A stretch of DNA of 64,000 bases from Scytonema sp035967975 (GTDB taxonomy: Bacteria > Cyanobacteriota > Cyanobacteriia > Cyanobacteriales > Nostocaceae), in NCBI GenBank assembly GCA_035967975.1, contig JAWQFQ010000009.1, forward strand, positions 1-64,000, given 5' to 3'. The notes under the pieces are model-generated. The model had not been told where the DNA came from, made no database searches, and saw only the letters and a list, made by a program, of their open reading frames with translations. The translations under genes were made by a program, and so were the position numbers. Position 1 is the stretch's first letter; every line of letters begins with the position of its first letter. This document shows, piece after piece, positions 55,435-64,000 of this stretch.

Positions 55435-58413
55435 AATTTGTGTTTCTTGTTGTCTTTCCAAACAGTAGTAATAACCTTTGCGCGATATCAATTCTGCGTG
55501 GGTTCCCTGTTCTACCACAACACCAGAATCCATCACCAAAATCAGATCCGCTCTGCGTATTGTACTCAAACGGTGAGTGATGAAAAATACTGTTTTCTCT
55601 TGAAATGCGATCGCTAAATTACGACAGACTTGTGCTTCTGCGTTGTAGTCCAAAGCACTGGTTGCTTCATCAAGAACGAGAATTTGAGGATTTTGTAAAA
55701 CAGTGCGGGCGATCGCAATTCTTTGTCGTTGTCCACCAGATAACCCAGAACCTCTTTCTCCAACTTGGGTATTATAACCGTTGGGCAAGTTCATAATAAA
55801 GTCGTGGGCAAATGCGACCTTCGCAGCAGCAATGATTTCTTCGTCGCTAGCATCTGGACAAGCCAAGGCTATATTTTCCCGTACCGTACCTTCAAAAAGT
55901 AATGTATCTTGTAGTACTACTCCAATTTGACGACGTAAGGAATAAAGCTCTACTTTATTAATATCGTAACCGTCAATTAAGATTTTGCCAGACTGGGGTT
56001 CGTAAAGTCGAGGTAATAATTTTAGCAGAGTACTTTTACCGGAACCGCTTTGTCCGACAATACCAACGAAGGTTCGAGCTGGTATATCCAGATTAATATT
56101 GCGTAGTTGTAATTGTCCCAGTTGGTTAAAACTAAAACTCAGATTTTCATAGCGAACATTACCTATAATTTTCGGCATGAGAATGTTTTGCGTATCACTT
56201 TCAGTTTCTTGGGGAGTGTCGAGAATGTCACTCAAACGCTGCAGAGACAAGGCGGTTTCTTGAAAATTTTGCCATAGCTGTACCAGACGCAATAAAGGAC
56301 TAGTAACGTAACCCGACAGTATACGAAAAGCAATCAATTGTCCGAGGGAAAGTTGTTGATGCAAAACTAAATATGCACCCACCCACAACACTAATAAACT
56401 AGAGAATTTATTTAGAAAACTGCTGATGGAACTGGCTGTCGTTTGGGTCGAAACAGTCTTGAAACCAGCATTGATATAACGAGTGTAACGCTCTTGCCAT
56501 GAATAACGCGATCGCAATTCCAAATTTTGGGCTTTGACTGTTTGCATCCCTGTCATTATTTCTACCAAATAGGAGTGGGTTTCAGCATTACGTTCGGCTT
56601 TGGTTTGTAACCGTCGTCGCATGACAGGGGAAACAAATAAGTTCAGTAAGGCAAATAGGGGTACAGTAGCAAGTGCAACAATAGTTAGCACCGGACTGTA
56701 TATCCCCATGACCAAGATGTAAACGACAGAAAATACCGCATCCATAACGACAGTTAGCGCAGTTCCTGTCAGAAACTGACGGATATTTTCCAGTTCACCA
56801 ACCCGTGTTGCTAACTCTCCCACCGAACGACGTTCAAAGTAAGATAAAGGCAGACGTACAAGATGATTGATAACTTCCGAACCTAAAGAAACATCAATTC
56901 GATTGGTAGTATCCACAAATAATTGGGTGCGAATGGCGGTGAGTACAGCTTCTGCGATCGCGACTACAAGGACAAATATACCGAACACCTCTAAACTGTC
57001 AGGACTATTACCAACAATTACTTTATCAATAATTACCTGGGTTGCTAAGGGATTTACCAAACCAAATATTTGCACCACCATTGAAGCAACTAACACTTCA
57101 ATTAAGACCTTACGGTAATGTTTTAATGCAGGTATAAACCAACGCAAACCAAATCGTGATTTGGGCGTGTGTTTATTCGGTTGTAGCAGCAAAACTTCAC
57201 CATTATTACCCCAAACTTGAGCAAAGTCAGTGATTTTGCGATGTACAAGTCCAATTTCAGGAATAGCAACGAGCAACTTTTGATGATAATTTTGATATAT
57301 AATGGCAAAGCTATCTTGCCAAGTAATCATCACAGGCATTTGTAGTTGAGGAATTGTGGTGACGGGAACTTTTACTATCTGAGTTGTTAAACCTAAAGAT
57401 TCAGCAATTGCACCGCAAAATTGTAACGTTAAACCGCGATTGTGAGTCATTTGTTTACTCATAACCTGTCGCAGTATATCTCGCCGCAAAGGAATGTTGA
57501 AATATTGACTCAACATTTGGAAACAAGCTAAGACAGAATCTTGAGGATTTGTAGCTGAAAAAAATGGATATATTTGATGTTGTGGCTGATTTAATTGCGG
57601 TTGTGGAACAATTTCTGAAGCATACGGAATGTCGTTAGAATGAATCACCGGAGATTGATTTATTGTAATTGGCGATGTTTGTAATAAAGAGTTAGGTAAC
57701 CCCAGCAAACGTATATTTAATTTTCTCGATATTCCTAAATTTATATCTTCAGATTCTATCTGACTACCCACAGCAAATTCTGATGAAGAACTGCTACTCA
57801 CTAACCACAAAAAATCTGGTTTTAAATCTAAAGATGATATTTTGTTAGTTGATGTTGATAAAATTATAGCCTTATCCAAACAATTGTGACTAAGACTTAC
57901 TAAATCAGTTTTACCATCAGCTCGACGATGGATTTCTTGTGCTAACAAATCATATATTTCTATTAATTCAATATGATTGTGTAATGCTTCAGCAAAAGCT
58001 ATTTCCTGTTTTAATAATAAATCAAAATCAGCAATAGGTAAATCCAGACAAATAACTTCCGTTGAAGCAATTATAGTTTCACAAGCAATACCTCGGATGT
58101 GAGAAACCCAGCCTAGTATCTCACCAACAGAAAGTAACCGTAAAGTGACAGATTCATCAATACAAGAATCAAAACCTAAAAGACGAGCTTGTCCTTGATA
58201 GATAATACTTATTTTTTCTGGCATTATTCCTCGCAACATGATAGCTTTTCCCATCCGATAGCGAGAAAATTCTATTTTAGGAATGAGACGCTTTAATGCT
58301 TTCTCTGATAACAAATTGAAAGGTGAAATATCAGATATAAATTCTTGAATATCATTTTGAGAAAATGTTTTTATCTGAGTAATCATCACTTTATCCTTTA
58401 ATTTTTGTTTCAA
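55432..58413 (-). CDS. Type I secretion ABC exporter with cNMP-binding and degenerate C39 domains
   Basis: 993 residues. Cyclic-nucleotide-binding-like domain (about 20-160): FSRYRMGKAIMLRGIMPEKI, SVGEILGWVSHIRG. C39-like domain (about 290-420): QDSVLACFQMLSQYFNIPLR, where the catalytic Cys of the DCG motif and the catalytic His (here DSFAIIY) are missing. Six-helix exporter domain (430-730), then the NBD: Walker A GQSGSGKST, LSGGQRQR, Walker B ILVLDEATSALD, THRLS. A proteolytically dead C39-like domain fits transport of a leaderless RTX protein, as in HlyB. Second start at 58386 possible. Confidence 0.92.
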   Translation of the reverse strand: MKQKLKDKVMITQIKTFSQNDIQEFISDISPFNLLSEKALKRLIPKIEFSRYRMGKAIMLRGIMPEKISIIYQGQARLLGFDSCIDESVTLRLLSVGEILGWVSHIRGIACETIIASTEVICLDLPIADFDLLLKQEIAFAEALHNHIELIEIYDLLAQEIHRRADGKTDLVSLSHNCLDKAIILSTSTNKISSLDLKPDFLWLVSSSSSSEFAVGSQIESEDINLGISRKLNIRLLGLPNSLLQTSPITINQSPVIHSNDIPYASEIVPQPQLNQPQHQIYPFFSATNPQDSVLACFQMLSQYFNIPLRRDILRQVMSKQMTHNRGLTLQFCGAIAESLGLTTQIVKVPVTTIPQLQMPVMITWQDSFAIIYQNYHQKLLVAIPEIGLVHRKITDFAQVWGNNGEVLLLQPNKHTPKSRFGLRWFIPALKHYRKVLIEVLVASMVVQIFGLVNPLATQVIIDKVIVGNSPDSLEVFGIFVLVVAIAEAVLTAIRTQLFVDTTNRIDVSLGSEVINHLVRLPLSYFERRSVGELATRVGELENIRQFLTGTALTVVMDAVFSVVYILVMGIYSPVLTIVALATVPLFALLNLFVSPVMRRRLQTKAERNAETHSYLVEIMTGMQTVKAQNLELRSRYSWQERYTRYINAGFKTVSTQTTASSISSFLNKFSSLLVLWVGAYLVLHQQLSLGQLIAFRILSGYVTSPLLRLVQLWQNFQETALSLQRLSDILDTPQETESDTQNILMPKIIGNVRYENLSFSFNQLGQLQLRNINLDIPARTFVGIVGQSGSGKSTLLKLLPRLYEPQSGKILIDGYDINKVELYSLRRQIGVVLQDTLLFEGTVRENIALACPDASDEEIIAAAKVAFAHDFIMNLPNGYNTQVGERGSGLSGGQRQRIAIARTVLQNPQILVLDEATSALDYNAEAQVCRNLAIAFQEKTVFFITHRLSTIRRADLILVMDSGVVVEQGTHAELISRKGYYYCLERQQETQI

Positions 58414-58470
58414 TATTAATGTGGTTTGGAAGTTGTATATATATTAAGGTTACCCTCTGAATAAATCTTC

Positions 58471-59193
58471 TTAAGATTTAGCAATTTTCTGAATTTCTGC
58501 TGATAACCATTGTTCAAATAATTCATTAATTAACCTCTGACGCATATCCTCATCAAATTGTGCTGGTAATAACTTTTCCAACCGTAAAATTACATACCAC
58601 TCACCAATCAAGCGTGGCGACCATAATTGACCTTCATTACTAACAGAAAGTAACTTACTAATAGCTGGATGGGGATGAGTTAAAGGAAAAGGTCCCATCA
58701 TACCCCCAGTATAAGCTTCAAAACCTTGAGAATATTCTCGCGCCAATTCGGCAAAAGGCTGTTCCCCAGCTTGAATCCGAAAGAAGATTTCATAAGCTAT
58801 GTCTTTATCGTGATGACGGATAAGAGAATAAATGACTTGCTCTAAACTAGCCTTGCGTTTGAGAAAATATGACTCAACGTTTCTTTCCCAAGTAACAGTT
58901 TTAAATTTCTCAATTTTCAAATTACGAATGGCTAATTCTTGCATCTGTTCTACAGTGATACCTCGATTATTTAGCCAATTTTGACGCTCAGTCTCTGATG
59001 TAATGCAGTGTTTATTTTCAAAATCCTTAATAGCAGCTACACATTCTGCATCTGTACAATAAATATCTTGGATTGCTTCGTCAATCACAATACCGCGCCA
59101 AATATGTGGTATCACTTGATAACGGTGTAAAAGAAAAGGAACTTCATCCGCGTAAAGAACTTTTTCTCCTATCTGTAAAATTGGTACATTCAT
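58471..59193 (-). CDS. PpiC/parvulin-type peptidylprolyl isomerase
   Basis: 240 residues. Helical N-terminus (VLYADEVPFLLHRYQVIPHI), then a parvulin core: IAYEIFFRIQAGEQPFAELA, REYSQGFEAYTGGMMGPFPL, WSPRLIGEWYVILRLEKLLP. No signal peptide is seen, so it probably acts in the cytoplasm on the secretion substrate. This gene is a standard member of cyanobacterial HlyD/ABC/RTX clusters. A TAGGAGAA ribosome site precedes the ATG. Confidence 0.88.
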   Translation of the reverse strand: MNVPILQIGEKVLYADEVPFLLHRYQVIPHIWRGIVIDEAIQDIYCTDAECVAAIKDFENKHCITSETERQNWLNNRGITVEQMQELAIRNLKIEKFKTVTWERNVESYFLKRKASLEQVIYSLIRHHDKDIAYEIFFRIQAGEQPFAELAREYSQGFEAYTGGMMGPFPLTHPHPAISKLLSVSNEGQLWSPRLIGEWYVILRLEKLLPAQFDEDMRQRLINELFEQWLSAEIQKIAKS

Positions 59194-59363
59194 TAGTTAG
59201 TATTCTCCTATCATGCAACTCACTTTTTACAAGACATAGAAAAAGCTAGTTAGCAATATGAAGTTCCTGTTTATGAAAACTCAATTGAATTAGGCTAAAA
59301 GCTTTTAGCAGTTGTATTTGAGAGAGATTAGGTGTAAGGAATAACCTTACTCACAACTAGAGA

Positions 59364-59813
59364 TTAAACCCAAAGGACGTCTCTGCTGGATGAGATATTG
59401 GTTGTGTCTTGGAACACGGCGATCGCGTCGTTATTGTAGTAAAGTACTGTATCTGTAGCAGAACTACCAAACCAGTTTCCTGTTTTTACGGTGTAGTTAC
59501 CACCTCTGTAAAGTTGGATTTTATCTATACCAGGTTGGAAATCAGTGATTCTTGCATAACCAGAGAGTTGGTAGTAAGCACCACTGCTACTTCCCAAAAC
59601 AAAAGTATCGTAACCAGAACCACCAGATAAGACATCTTTATCAATCAAGCTACCGTAACCATCCAAGTAGTCATTTCCAGCACCACCAGATAAGGAGTCA
59701 TTTCCAGCACGTCCATATAAAGTGTCATTTCCACCGTAACCGTATAAAGTGTCATCAGAGGAAGTTCCTGTGAGGATATCATTACGATTATCAAAACCTT
59801 GAATTGTAGCCAT
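59364..59813 (-). CDS. RTX calcium-binding protein, likely type I secretion substrate
   Basis: 149 residues from ATG 59813; GGAGAA upstream fits as ribosome site, and the longer frame would need a TTG start. Three to four nonapeptide repeats (DTLYGYGGNDTLYGRAGNDS, LSGGAGNDYLDGYG) bind Ca2+ in a beta-roll. The end (DFQPGIDKIQL, ISSSRDVLWV) matches the uncleaved C-terminal export signal of RTX proteins. It is first in transcription order before ppiC, the ABC gene and hlyD. Confidence 0.9.
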   Translation of the reverse strand: MATIQGFDNRNDILTGTSSDDTLYGYGGNDTLYGRAGNDSLSGGAGNDYLDGYGSLIDKDVLSGGSGYDTFVLGSSSGAYYQLSGYARITDFQPGIDKIQLYRGGNYTVKTGNWFGSSATDTVLYYNNDAIAVFQDTTNISSSRDVLWV

Positions 59814-59828
59814 GAAAAATTTCTCCAA

Positions 59829-60359
59829 TTTGTAAAAATTTTTTTGAGGTAAAAAACAGTTTTTCTATGAGTTAAAAACCCTTTTTGCTGTTGTCTAACA
59901 GTACTGCTTCTTACCATCAGAGCACTTTTGTATTGCGCTCAATTAACACAATAAAAATTTGGTCAAAAAATTTGTTAAATGTTTCTGCCAAGTCAATAGC
60001 TACTTTCTGCCATACACATTGCACTTTCGTGCCAATAGGAGCAACAAAGTCCTTAAAGCGCTTTGTTTATCCTCTGTTCAAATTATTTACGGTTAACAAT
60101 AGTTGAGAAGCCAGAAACCCGGTTTCTTTAAGAAACCGGGTTTCTAATTTTTACTTAACCGAGCAGTATTGAGTGTGGATGTTGGTGGTTCTTTTATAGC
60201 AACTACTGCGAATGCGATCGCACTACTATTGTGAGTAATGTTGAAGTTGGAGGAGTTGGTTCACCAGGGAAGGGTTGGCGAGGGGCTCACCAAACCCGGT
60301 ATCTTAGAGATACCGGGTTTCTAAATACCTGCTTAGCACCAAGCTTATTAAATATAAAC
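59829..60359. other. Intergenic region with two palindromes and a tpsA relic
   Basis: It holds two AAACCCGGT palindromes (60114-60145 and 60292-60322) and, at 60166-60225 on the + strand, the coding relic SVDVGGSFIATTANAIAL. This matches the TPS domain of the adhesins (LDIGGSFIATTADAVEF). No complete gene. Confidence 0.75.
60166..60225 (+). pseudogene. Relic of a third tpsA TPS domain
   Basis: About 18 codons, SVDVGGSFIATTANAIAL, align with the 40.0- and 48.4-kb adhesins. Surrounding sequence is not alignable except a Gly-rich GVGSPGKG that may be further repeat remnant. Confidence 0.7.
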
Positions 60360-62264
60360 TTACCAAAACCATGATTTTTTTCTAGACCAAGTCAGCTGAC
60401 AAACCATTCCTTTGGGAGAATGGGGATATCGCTTAAATTCCCCTCCTAATTGTTTTGCTAAGTTTTTTGCTTGTCTGGTTCCAAAACCGGAATGAGAGGA
60501 TAAATCAGCCATTTTTTCAATTTTCAAACCATTATCAACTACCCGAATGACATTTCTACCACGCTCTAGAATACAAATAACTTCTAACTTAGTTGTACCA
60601 ATTGCATATTTTTCGACATTACGTAAAGCTTCTTCAAGAAAGCGACAAATACTCCGTTTTTGAGCAATTGTTAAATTACGCTCATCCATCGCTTGAAAAT
60701 CTAAGACTTTAAATTTAATCGCGTCAAAGTAATTATAATTTCTCTCGACAACATTATCATAAACTTCGCTCAAAACTTCGTGTAAGGGTTCCTGCATATC
60801 TAAAATTTCTTCTTCACGCAGATGAAAATGACATGACTCGCTGACAACTTCTCTTCTCACTAAATCGTAAACACTGCGAAGCTCTTGATTTAATTGTTGC
60901 AATTTAGAAACAAAATCTTGAGGAGATAATTGCTGATTTTGACTTTGAACTTCTCTTAATAATATATTTAGAGTTTGCAATGGATAACTGTGGATAGCAT
61001 CAAAGGTTTGGTCAATTATTAACTGACGTTCTTGAATACGCGATCGCAAAATTTCATCATGTTTGTAAAATGCTACCAATACGGCACTATAATTAAATCC
61101 TAACACTAAAAATGCGGGAATAAAGGGAACCCACCAACCAATTATAATTAGTCCGTAACATATCCCTACTAAACCAATATAACCAATAGTAATGTAAGTC
61201 AGAATTTTCCAGGGAGAAATCAAGATTCCTCCTAAAGTAACACCAAATAAACCCCAGCTAAAAATCCACAAATACTCCCATATTTCCGGGAGAACATTTA
61301 TCATCGGTCGGTTATCTAATGCAGTACTAACTAATTGACTGACTATATGTGCTTGGATTTCTACTCCATAAATTAAAGCTGGATTTTCACTATCAATCGC
61401 TGAGGAATTTACGTAATCTTTTGCACTCGGACTAGTCATCCCAATCAAAACGATTTTTCCGCGAATTAACTCCGGTTTCACTGCTCCTGTGAGAACTTCT
61501 GTTAAAGAAACTAGATGAAAAGGTTTACGACGATTACGAAAATTGATTAATATTTGGCTACCACCTGCATCTGCTTTTACATATGCACCAGAATTTGGAA
61601 GAAAGCGAGGTAACTTTGTTGTACCAAAGCGCATTTTATAGTTATCATCTTTTACATTTTCTAAAGATATTTTTTGAGTTTTTAAATACTTTTCTGCTAA
61701 TTTCAAAGGAAAAGAAAATTTCCATTTATCCTGAGTATCTGAAGCAGCTAGTAAACCTCGACGCTGTTTTCCATCTCGATAATCGAGAATTGCATCAGCG
61801 AAACCAACTTGTTCAGGTGGTAAATCGGGAGGTGGATTAACAGCAAAACCACTCACGTCCCGAAGTATCTTTTCAACCCCAATTAGGTTTTTCGTTGTTC
61901 TAAAAACTTGAACGAGTTCTTTATGTCCTGGTTCTTGGGGTAAATCTCTAAAAATATCCAACCCAATTACAACTGGTTCGTAACTTTTAATTTTATTCAA
62001 TAATGCTGCAATATCGCGATCGGGAACAGGGTACTTTGTCTTGCGGATATCATCTTCGTTGATTCCCACAATCAATATCCTTTCGTCCATAGATTCTTGC
62101 GGACGCGATCGCAGCAAAGCATCAAATGCAATCAACTCCAAAAACTGTAACGAACCTGTTAAACGAAGTGCAGTGATCAACGCGATCGCAGTGATTCCAG
62201 GAATAAATCTTATCCGCCAAACTTTATTCCCAATCTTCTTCAATTTTACCCAAAGACGCACCAT
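60360..62264 (-). CDS. CHASE2-domain sensor histidine kinase
   Basis: 634 residues. One N-terminal membrane helix (IPGITAIALITALRL), a large extracytoplasmic CHASE2 domain (about 35-330: DERILIVGINEDDIRKTKYP, VIGLDIFRDLP, GKIVLIGMTSPSAKDYVNS), three membrane helices (330-410), then a cytoplasmic kinase. DHp-like helix QTFDAIHSYPLQTLNILLRE carries the probable phospho-His. ATPase motifs are EEALRNVEKYA (N box), RVVDNGLKI (G1) and SGFGTRQAKNL (G2). The response regulator gene lies just upstream in the same direction. Confidence 0.9.
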   Translation of the reverse strand: MVRLWVKLKKIGNKVWRIRFIPGITAIALITALRLTGSLQFLELIAFDALLRSRPQESMDERILIVGINEDDIRKTKYPVPDRDIAALLNKIKSYEPVVIGLDIFRDLPQEPGHKELVQVFRTTKNLIGVEKILRDVSGFAVNPPPDLPPEQVGFADAILDYRDGKQRRGLLAASDTQDKWKFSFPLKLAEKYLKTQKISLENVKDDNYKMRFGTTKLPRFLPNSGAYVKADAGGSQILINFRNRRKPFHLVSLTEVLTGAVKPELIRGKIVLIGMTSPSAKDYVNSSAIDSENPALIYGVEIQAHIVSQLVSTALDNRPMINVLPEIWEYLWIFSWGLFGVTLGGILISPWKILTYITIGYIGLVGICYGLIIIGWWVPFIPAFLVLGFNYSAVLVAFYKHDEILRSRIQERQLIIDQTFDAIHSYPLQTLNILLREVQSQNQQLSPQDFVSKLQQLNQELRSVYDLVRREVVSESCHFHLREEEILDMQEPLHEVLSEVYDNVVERNYNYFDAIKFKVLDFQAMDERNLTIAQKRSICRFLEEALRNVEKYAIGTTKLEVICILERGRNVIRVVDNGLKIEKMADLSSHSGFGTRQAKNLAKQLGGEFKRYPHSPKGMVCQLTWSRKKSWFW

Positions 62265-62301
62265 ATTATATTAATTTGCGATTTTTAATTTGTAATATAT
62301 G

Positions 62302-62425
62302 TAAGCGTTCAGCCGTCAGCAATCAGCCATCAGCAATTCTTGCTCTAAAGGTGTTTTCGTTTCGCATTCCAGCCATTTATACAGAGCGAGCAAAATGCAC
62401 TTCAAAGCTGATGGCTGAACACTTA
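62302..62425. repeat. MITE-like element with TAAGCGTTCAGC ends
   Basis: Ends TAAGCGTTCAGC (62302-62313) and GCTGAACACTTA (62414-62425), with further inner CAGCCATCAGC/GCTGATGGC symmetry. Relative of 44092-44220. It is inserted between the response regulator and its kinase, so it lies within their presumed operon. Confidence 0.7.
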
Positions 62426-62439
62426 CAATGGGATGTTAA

Positions 62440-63111
62440 CTAATCAATTAATCCTTCTTCTCTAGCACGAATTTCTGCTTGAATTCGCAAATTTTTTCCC
62501 TCATCAGGATAAACTCCCAAAACATCATAAATCTTTGTCCAGTAATGTCTTACAGTCCTTTCTGCAACACTTATCCGCTTACCGATTGTAATATCTTGTA
62601 AACCTTCTTCAAATGCTAATTTTAACACTTCTAACCATTCCGGTTTTACCTCTAAACCAGAGCGTATTTCTTTTGGGGTACAATGGGAACCTTTAAGAGA
62701 CCAATCGACTTTAATAAGCATTTCATTCATCGGTAAACTTTTATCCGCAACTGTGAACCCTCCTTCATGATTGCTAATCGCTGCTTTTAAACGAATTAAA
62801 TTACGAGGATGGGCTGTTTGCACAACAATATTAATAGTTGGGTATTGTCGCATTAATGTTTTCAGCAGTTTGATTCCTGTATTAATTTGGGCTGTTTCTC
62901 CAATTGCTTCTGGGATAGCTAAATCTAAAACTAATAAGTCGAGTTTAAGAGTGGAAATTTTATTTATAGCTTCTTGAGCATTTTGTGCTGAATAAATTTC
63001 TGCTTCTGGATATTTACTTTTCAACACATTTAAAGTTGCAGATAGAACTAACTCATGGTCGTCAATAACCATGATTCTATGGTTCTTTTGTTTTGAATTT
63101 GATGGCAGCAT
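62440..63111 (-). CDS. Response regulator (REC + HTH)
   Basis: 223 residues. Receiver domain: IMVIDDHELVLSATLNVLKS (acidic pair), LDLLVLDLAIPEA (phospho-Asp), TAHPRNLIRLKAAIS, GFTVADKSLP (Lys). C-terminal LuxR-like HTH: LKLAFEEGLQDITIGKRISV AERTVRHYWTKIYDVLGVYP. It likely receives phosphate from the CHASE2 kinase downstream and controls transcription of unknown genes. Confidence 0.9.
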   Translation of the reverse strand: MLPSNSKQKNHRIMVIDDHELVLSATLNVLKSKYPEAEIYSAQNAQEAINKISTLKLDLLVLDLAIPEAIGETAQINTGIKLLKTLMRQYPTINIVVQTAHPRNLIRLKAAISNHEGGFTVADKSLPMNEMLIKVDWSLKGSHCTPKEIRSGLEVKPEWLEVLKLAFEEGLQDITIGKRISVAERTVRHYWTKIYDVLGVYPDEGKNLRIQAEIRAREEGLID

Positions 63112-63698
63112 TTGTCACTCCTGGTTGAACAAACATGAATTACACTCAAGTTAATCTGCTACATTAACATCTCACACTTGCTATCAAATTTTTTCTAAAT
63201 CATTTTTATCCTAACATTGTCGTTAAAAAGACCATACTTCTTAAGTATCCTTGATTGGCTGCCTACGTTGTCTATTTGTTAATAAATTAAAACAATGACA
63301 CAGATATCTCAATTCAATCGCAGTATTTTTTGATCATTGTTGTAGATTAGCAATGCATCTATTGGTAGTTTCAATAGTGTACTTTCATCTCAATTGACGA
63401 AAATGGCAGAAAAGTGCAAGTTTTGCTGATATTAATATGATATATACTGAGAAAGTGTGCAATCCTATAGCCATTTTCGCCCCTATGCTTTTCCCCATGA
63501 AGATGACAACAGTTTCTCCTTTAGACTCCAAACCCTCTTGAGAGATACAGCACTACCGTAAATTATTGAATAATGTTTGCACTTTTATGCAAATTAATTG
63601 GTTACTTCTTGCTATATATTTGATTGGCAAACGGAATAGACTAGATATTCTAGTAACCATAAGTTGATTTGTAAAGAATTATTACCTAAATTTCAGCA
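63112..63698. other. Divergent intergenic region
   Basis: 587 bp, AT-rich, between the response regulator (minus) and a plus-strand gene at 63699. Presumably promoters for both. I see no repeat family, RNA gene or coding remnant. Confidence 0.4.
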
Positions 63699-64000
63699 AT
63701 GACTTTCCTTGAAGAAAATATAGTTATAATTGCTGGTATACTAAGCATAACAATCATGTCGTGGCTAATTGTTTCTTGTCGCGAAACACGAAAGGCATTG
63801 CGTTGGTGGTATCATAAACAACATCTGAGAATGTACCAGGAAGCAGAATCAATCAGGAATAAGACATTACAAGAATTATTCGTACTGCGCCGACATTTAG
63901 AGTTATTGGAATTCAATCAGATCGAATATGGTTTTGATACTCACTATTTAAATAATATTCAAAAAGTCCATAATTCTCTCAAAGAACTGAGTGAATTTCT
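63699..64000 (+). CDS. Membrane-anchored protein, partial at window edge
   Basis: The open frame starts MTFLEENIVIIAGILSITIM, one membrane helix, then a basic/amphipathic stretch (SCRETRKALRWWYHKQHLRM) and coiled-coil-like sequence (QELFVLRRHLELLEFNQIEY). It runs off the end after about 100 codons. A single N-terminal helix followed by a coiled coil near a kinase/regulator pair suggests a signalling protein, perhaps a second histidine kinase, but no catalytic motif is visible yet. Confidence 0.7.
   Translation, partial: MTFLEENIVIIAGILSITIMSWLIVSCRETRKALRWWYHKQHLRMYQEAESIRNKTLQELFVLRRHLELLEFNQIEYGFDTHYLNNIQKVHNSLKELSEF

Noticed and set aside
59409..59773. Plus-strand ORFs over the RTX gene
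   Set aside because: Shadows of the glycine/aspartate-rich RTX coding sequence on the other strand.
1..64000. tRNA or rRNA genes
   Set aside because: No cloverleaf with TTCGA-type T-loop and no rRNA signature seen; a tRNAscan or Infernal run would be decisive.

Overview
The window looks like a filamentous, probably heterocystous cyanobacterium (Nostocales; Calothrix/Rivularia/Nostoc type). Evidence: the HIP1 octamer GCGATCGC recurs throughout, there are TTGCCCATTACCTA-type short tandem repeats, AT-rich intergenic DNA with many small palindromic repeats, xisH/xisI genes, Uma2, DUF4058 and Rpn proteins, a PEP-CTERM protein, CHAT proteins and large two-partner-secretion adhesins. No rRNA or tRNA gene was recognised.

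Left half (1-39.8 kb): a heavily rearranged defence/CRISPR island. A direct repeat of at least 1404 bp (1-1404 = 38385-39788), carrying a small CRISPR array, a minisatellite, cas2 and part of a brnA antitoxin gene, brackets about 37 kb. Between the copies lie a damaged Septu-like pair (ptuA intact, ptuB cut), two Uma2 nucleases, an HNH gene, remnants of a type III-B-like module (N-terminal piece of Cmr2/Cas10, CHAT and SAVED pieces), several toxin-antitoxin pairs (parDE, mqsA/DUF4258, phd/truncated parE, hicB), xisHI, PD-(D/E)XK proteins, a second CRISPR family with its leader (15.3-16.0 kb), a 5'-truncated NACHT-type gene joined to a cas3 3' fragment, and a solo CRISPR repeat fused to parE.

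The core (20.7-36.5 kb) is a type III-D/III-Dv-like CRISPR-Cas locus. A WYL regulator (TIGR03985 type) is divergent from a tightly coupled operon of about 12 kb: card1-like CARF nuclease, HD-less cas10, single cas7, csx10 (Cas5-like with a helical Cas11-like tail), double cas7, csx19, a large Cas7-insertion-like RAMP protein, and a Cas3-type helicase/HD enzyme split over two overlapping ORFs. A leader and a 24-repeat array follow. No cas1 or cas6 is visible. Next come a truncated Cas8-like gene running straight into a second array with a related repeat, an odd palindrome-rich stretch with a recurring GGAAGCATA motif, and the second copy of the cas2 repeat.

Right half (39.8-64 kb): cell-surface, secretion and signalling genes. 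Two TpsA haemagglutinin-like adhesins surround a PEP-CTERM protein, a TPR-CHAT protein and a DUF928 protein. A type I secretion cluster follows (HlyD, ABC exporter with cyclic-nucleotide and degenerate C39 domains, PpiC isomerase, small RTX protein). Last are a CHASE2 sensor kinase, its response regulator, and the start of a membrane-anchored gene that runs off the window.

A general feature of the left half is debris: many genes end at abrupt joints, and several joints lie in CRISPR repeats, at HIP1 sites or at short microhomologies.
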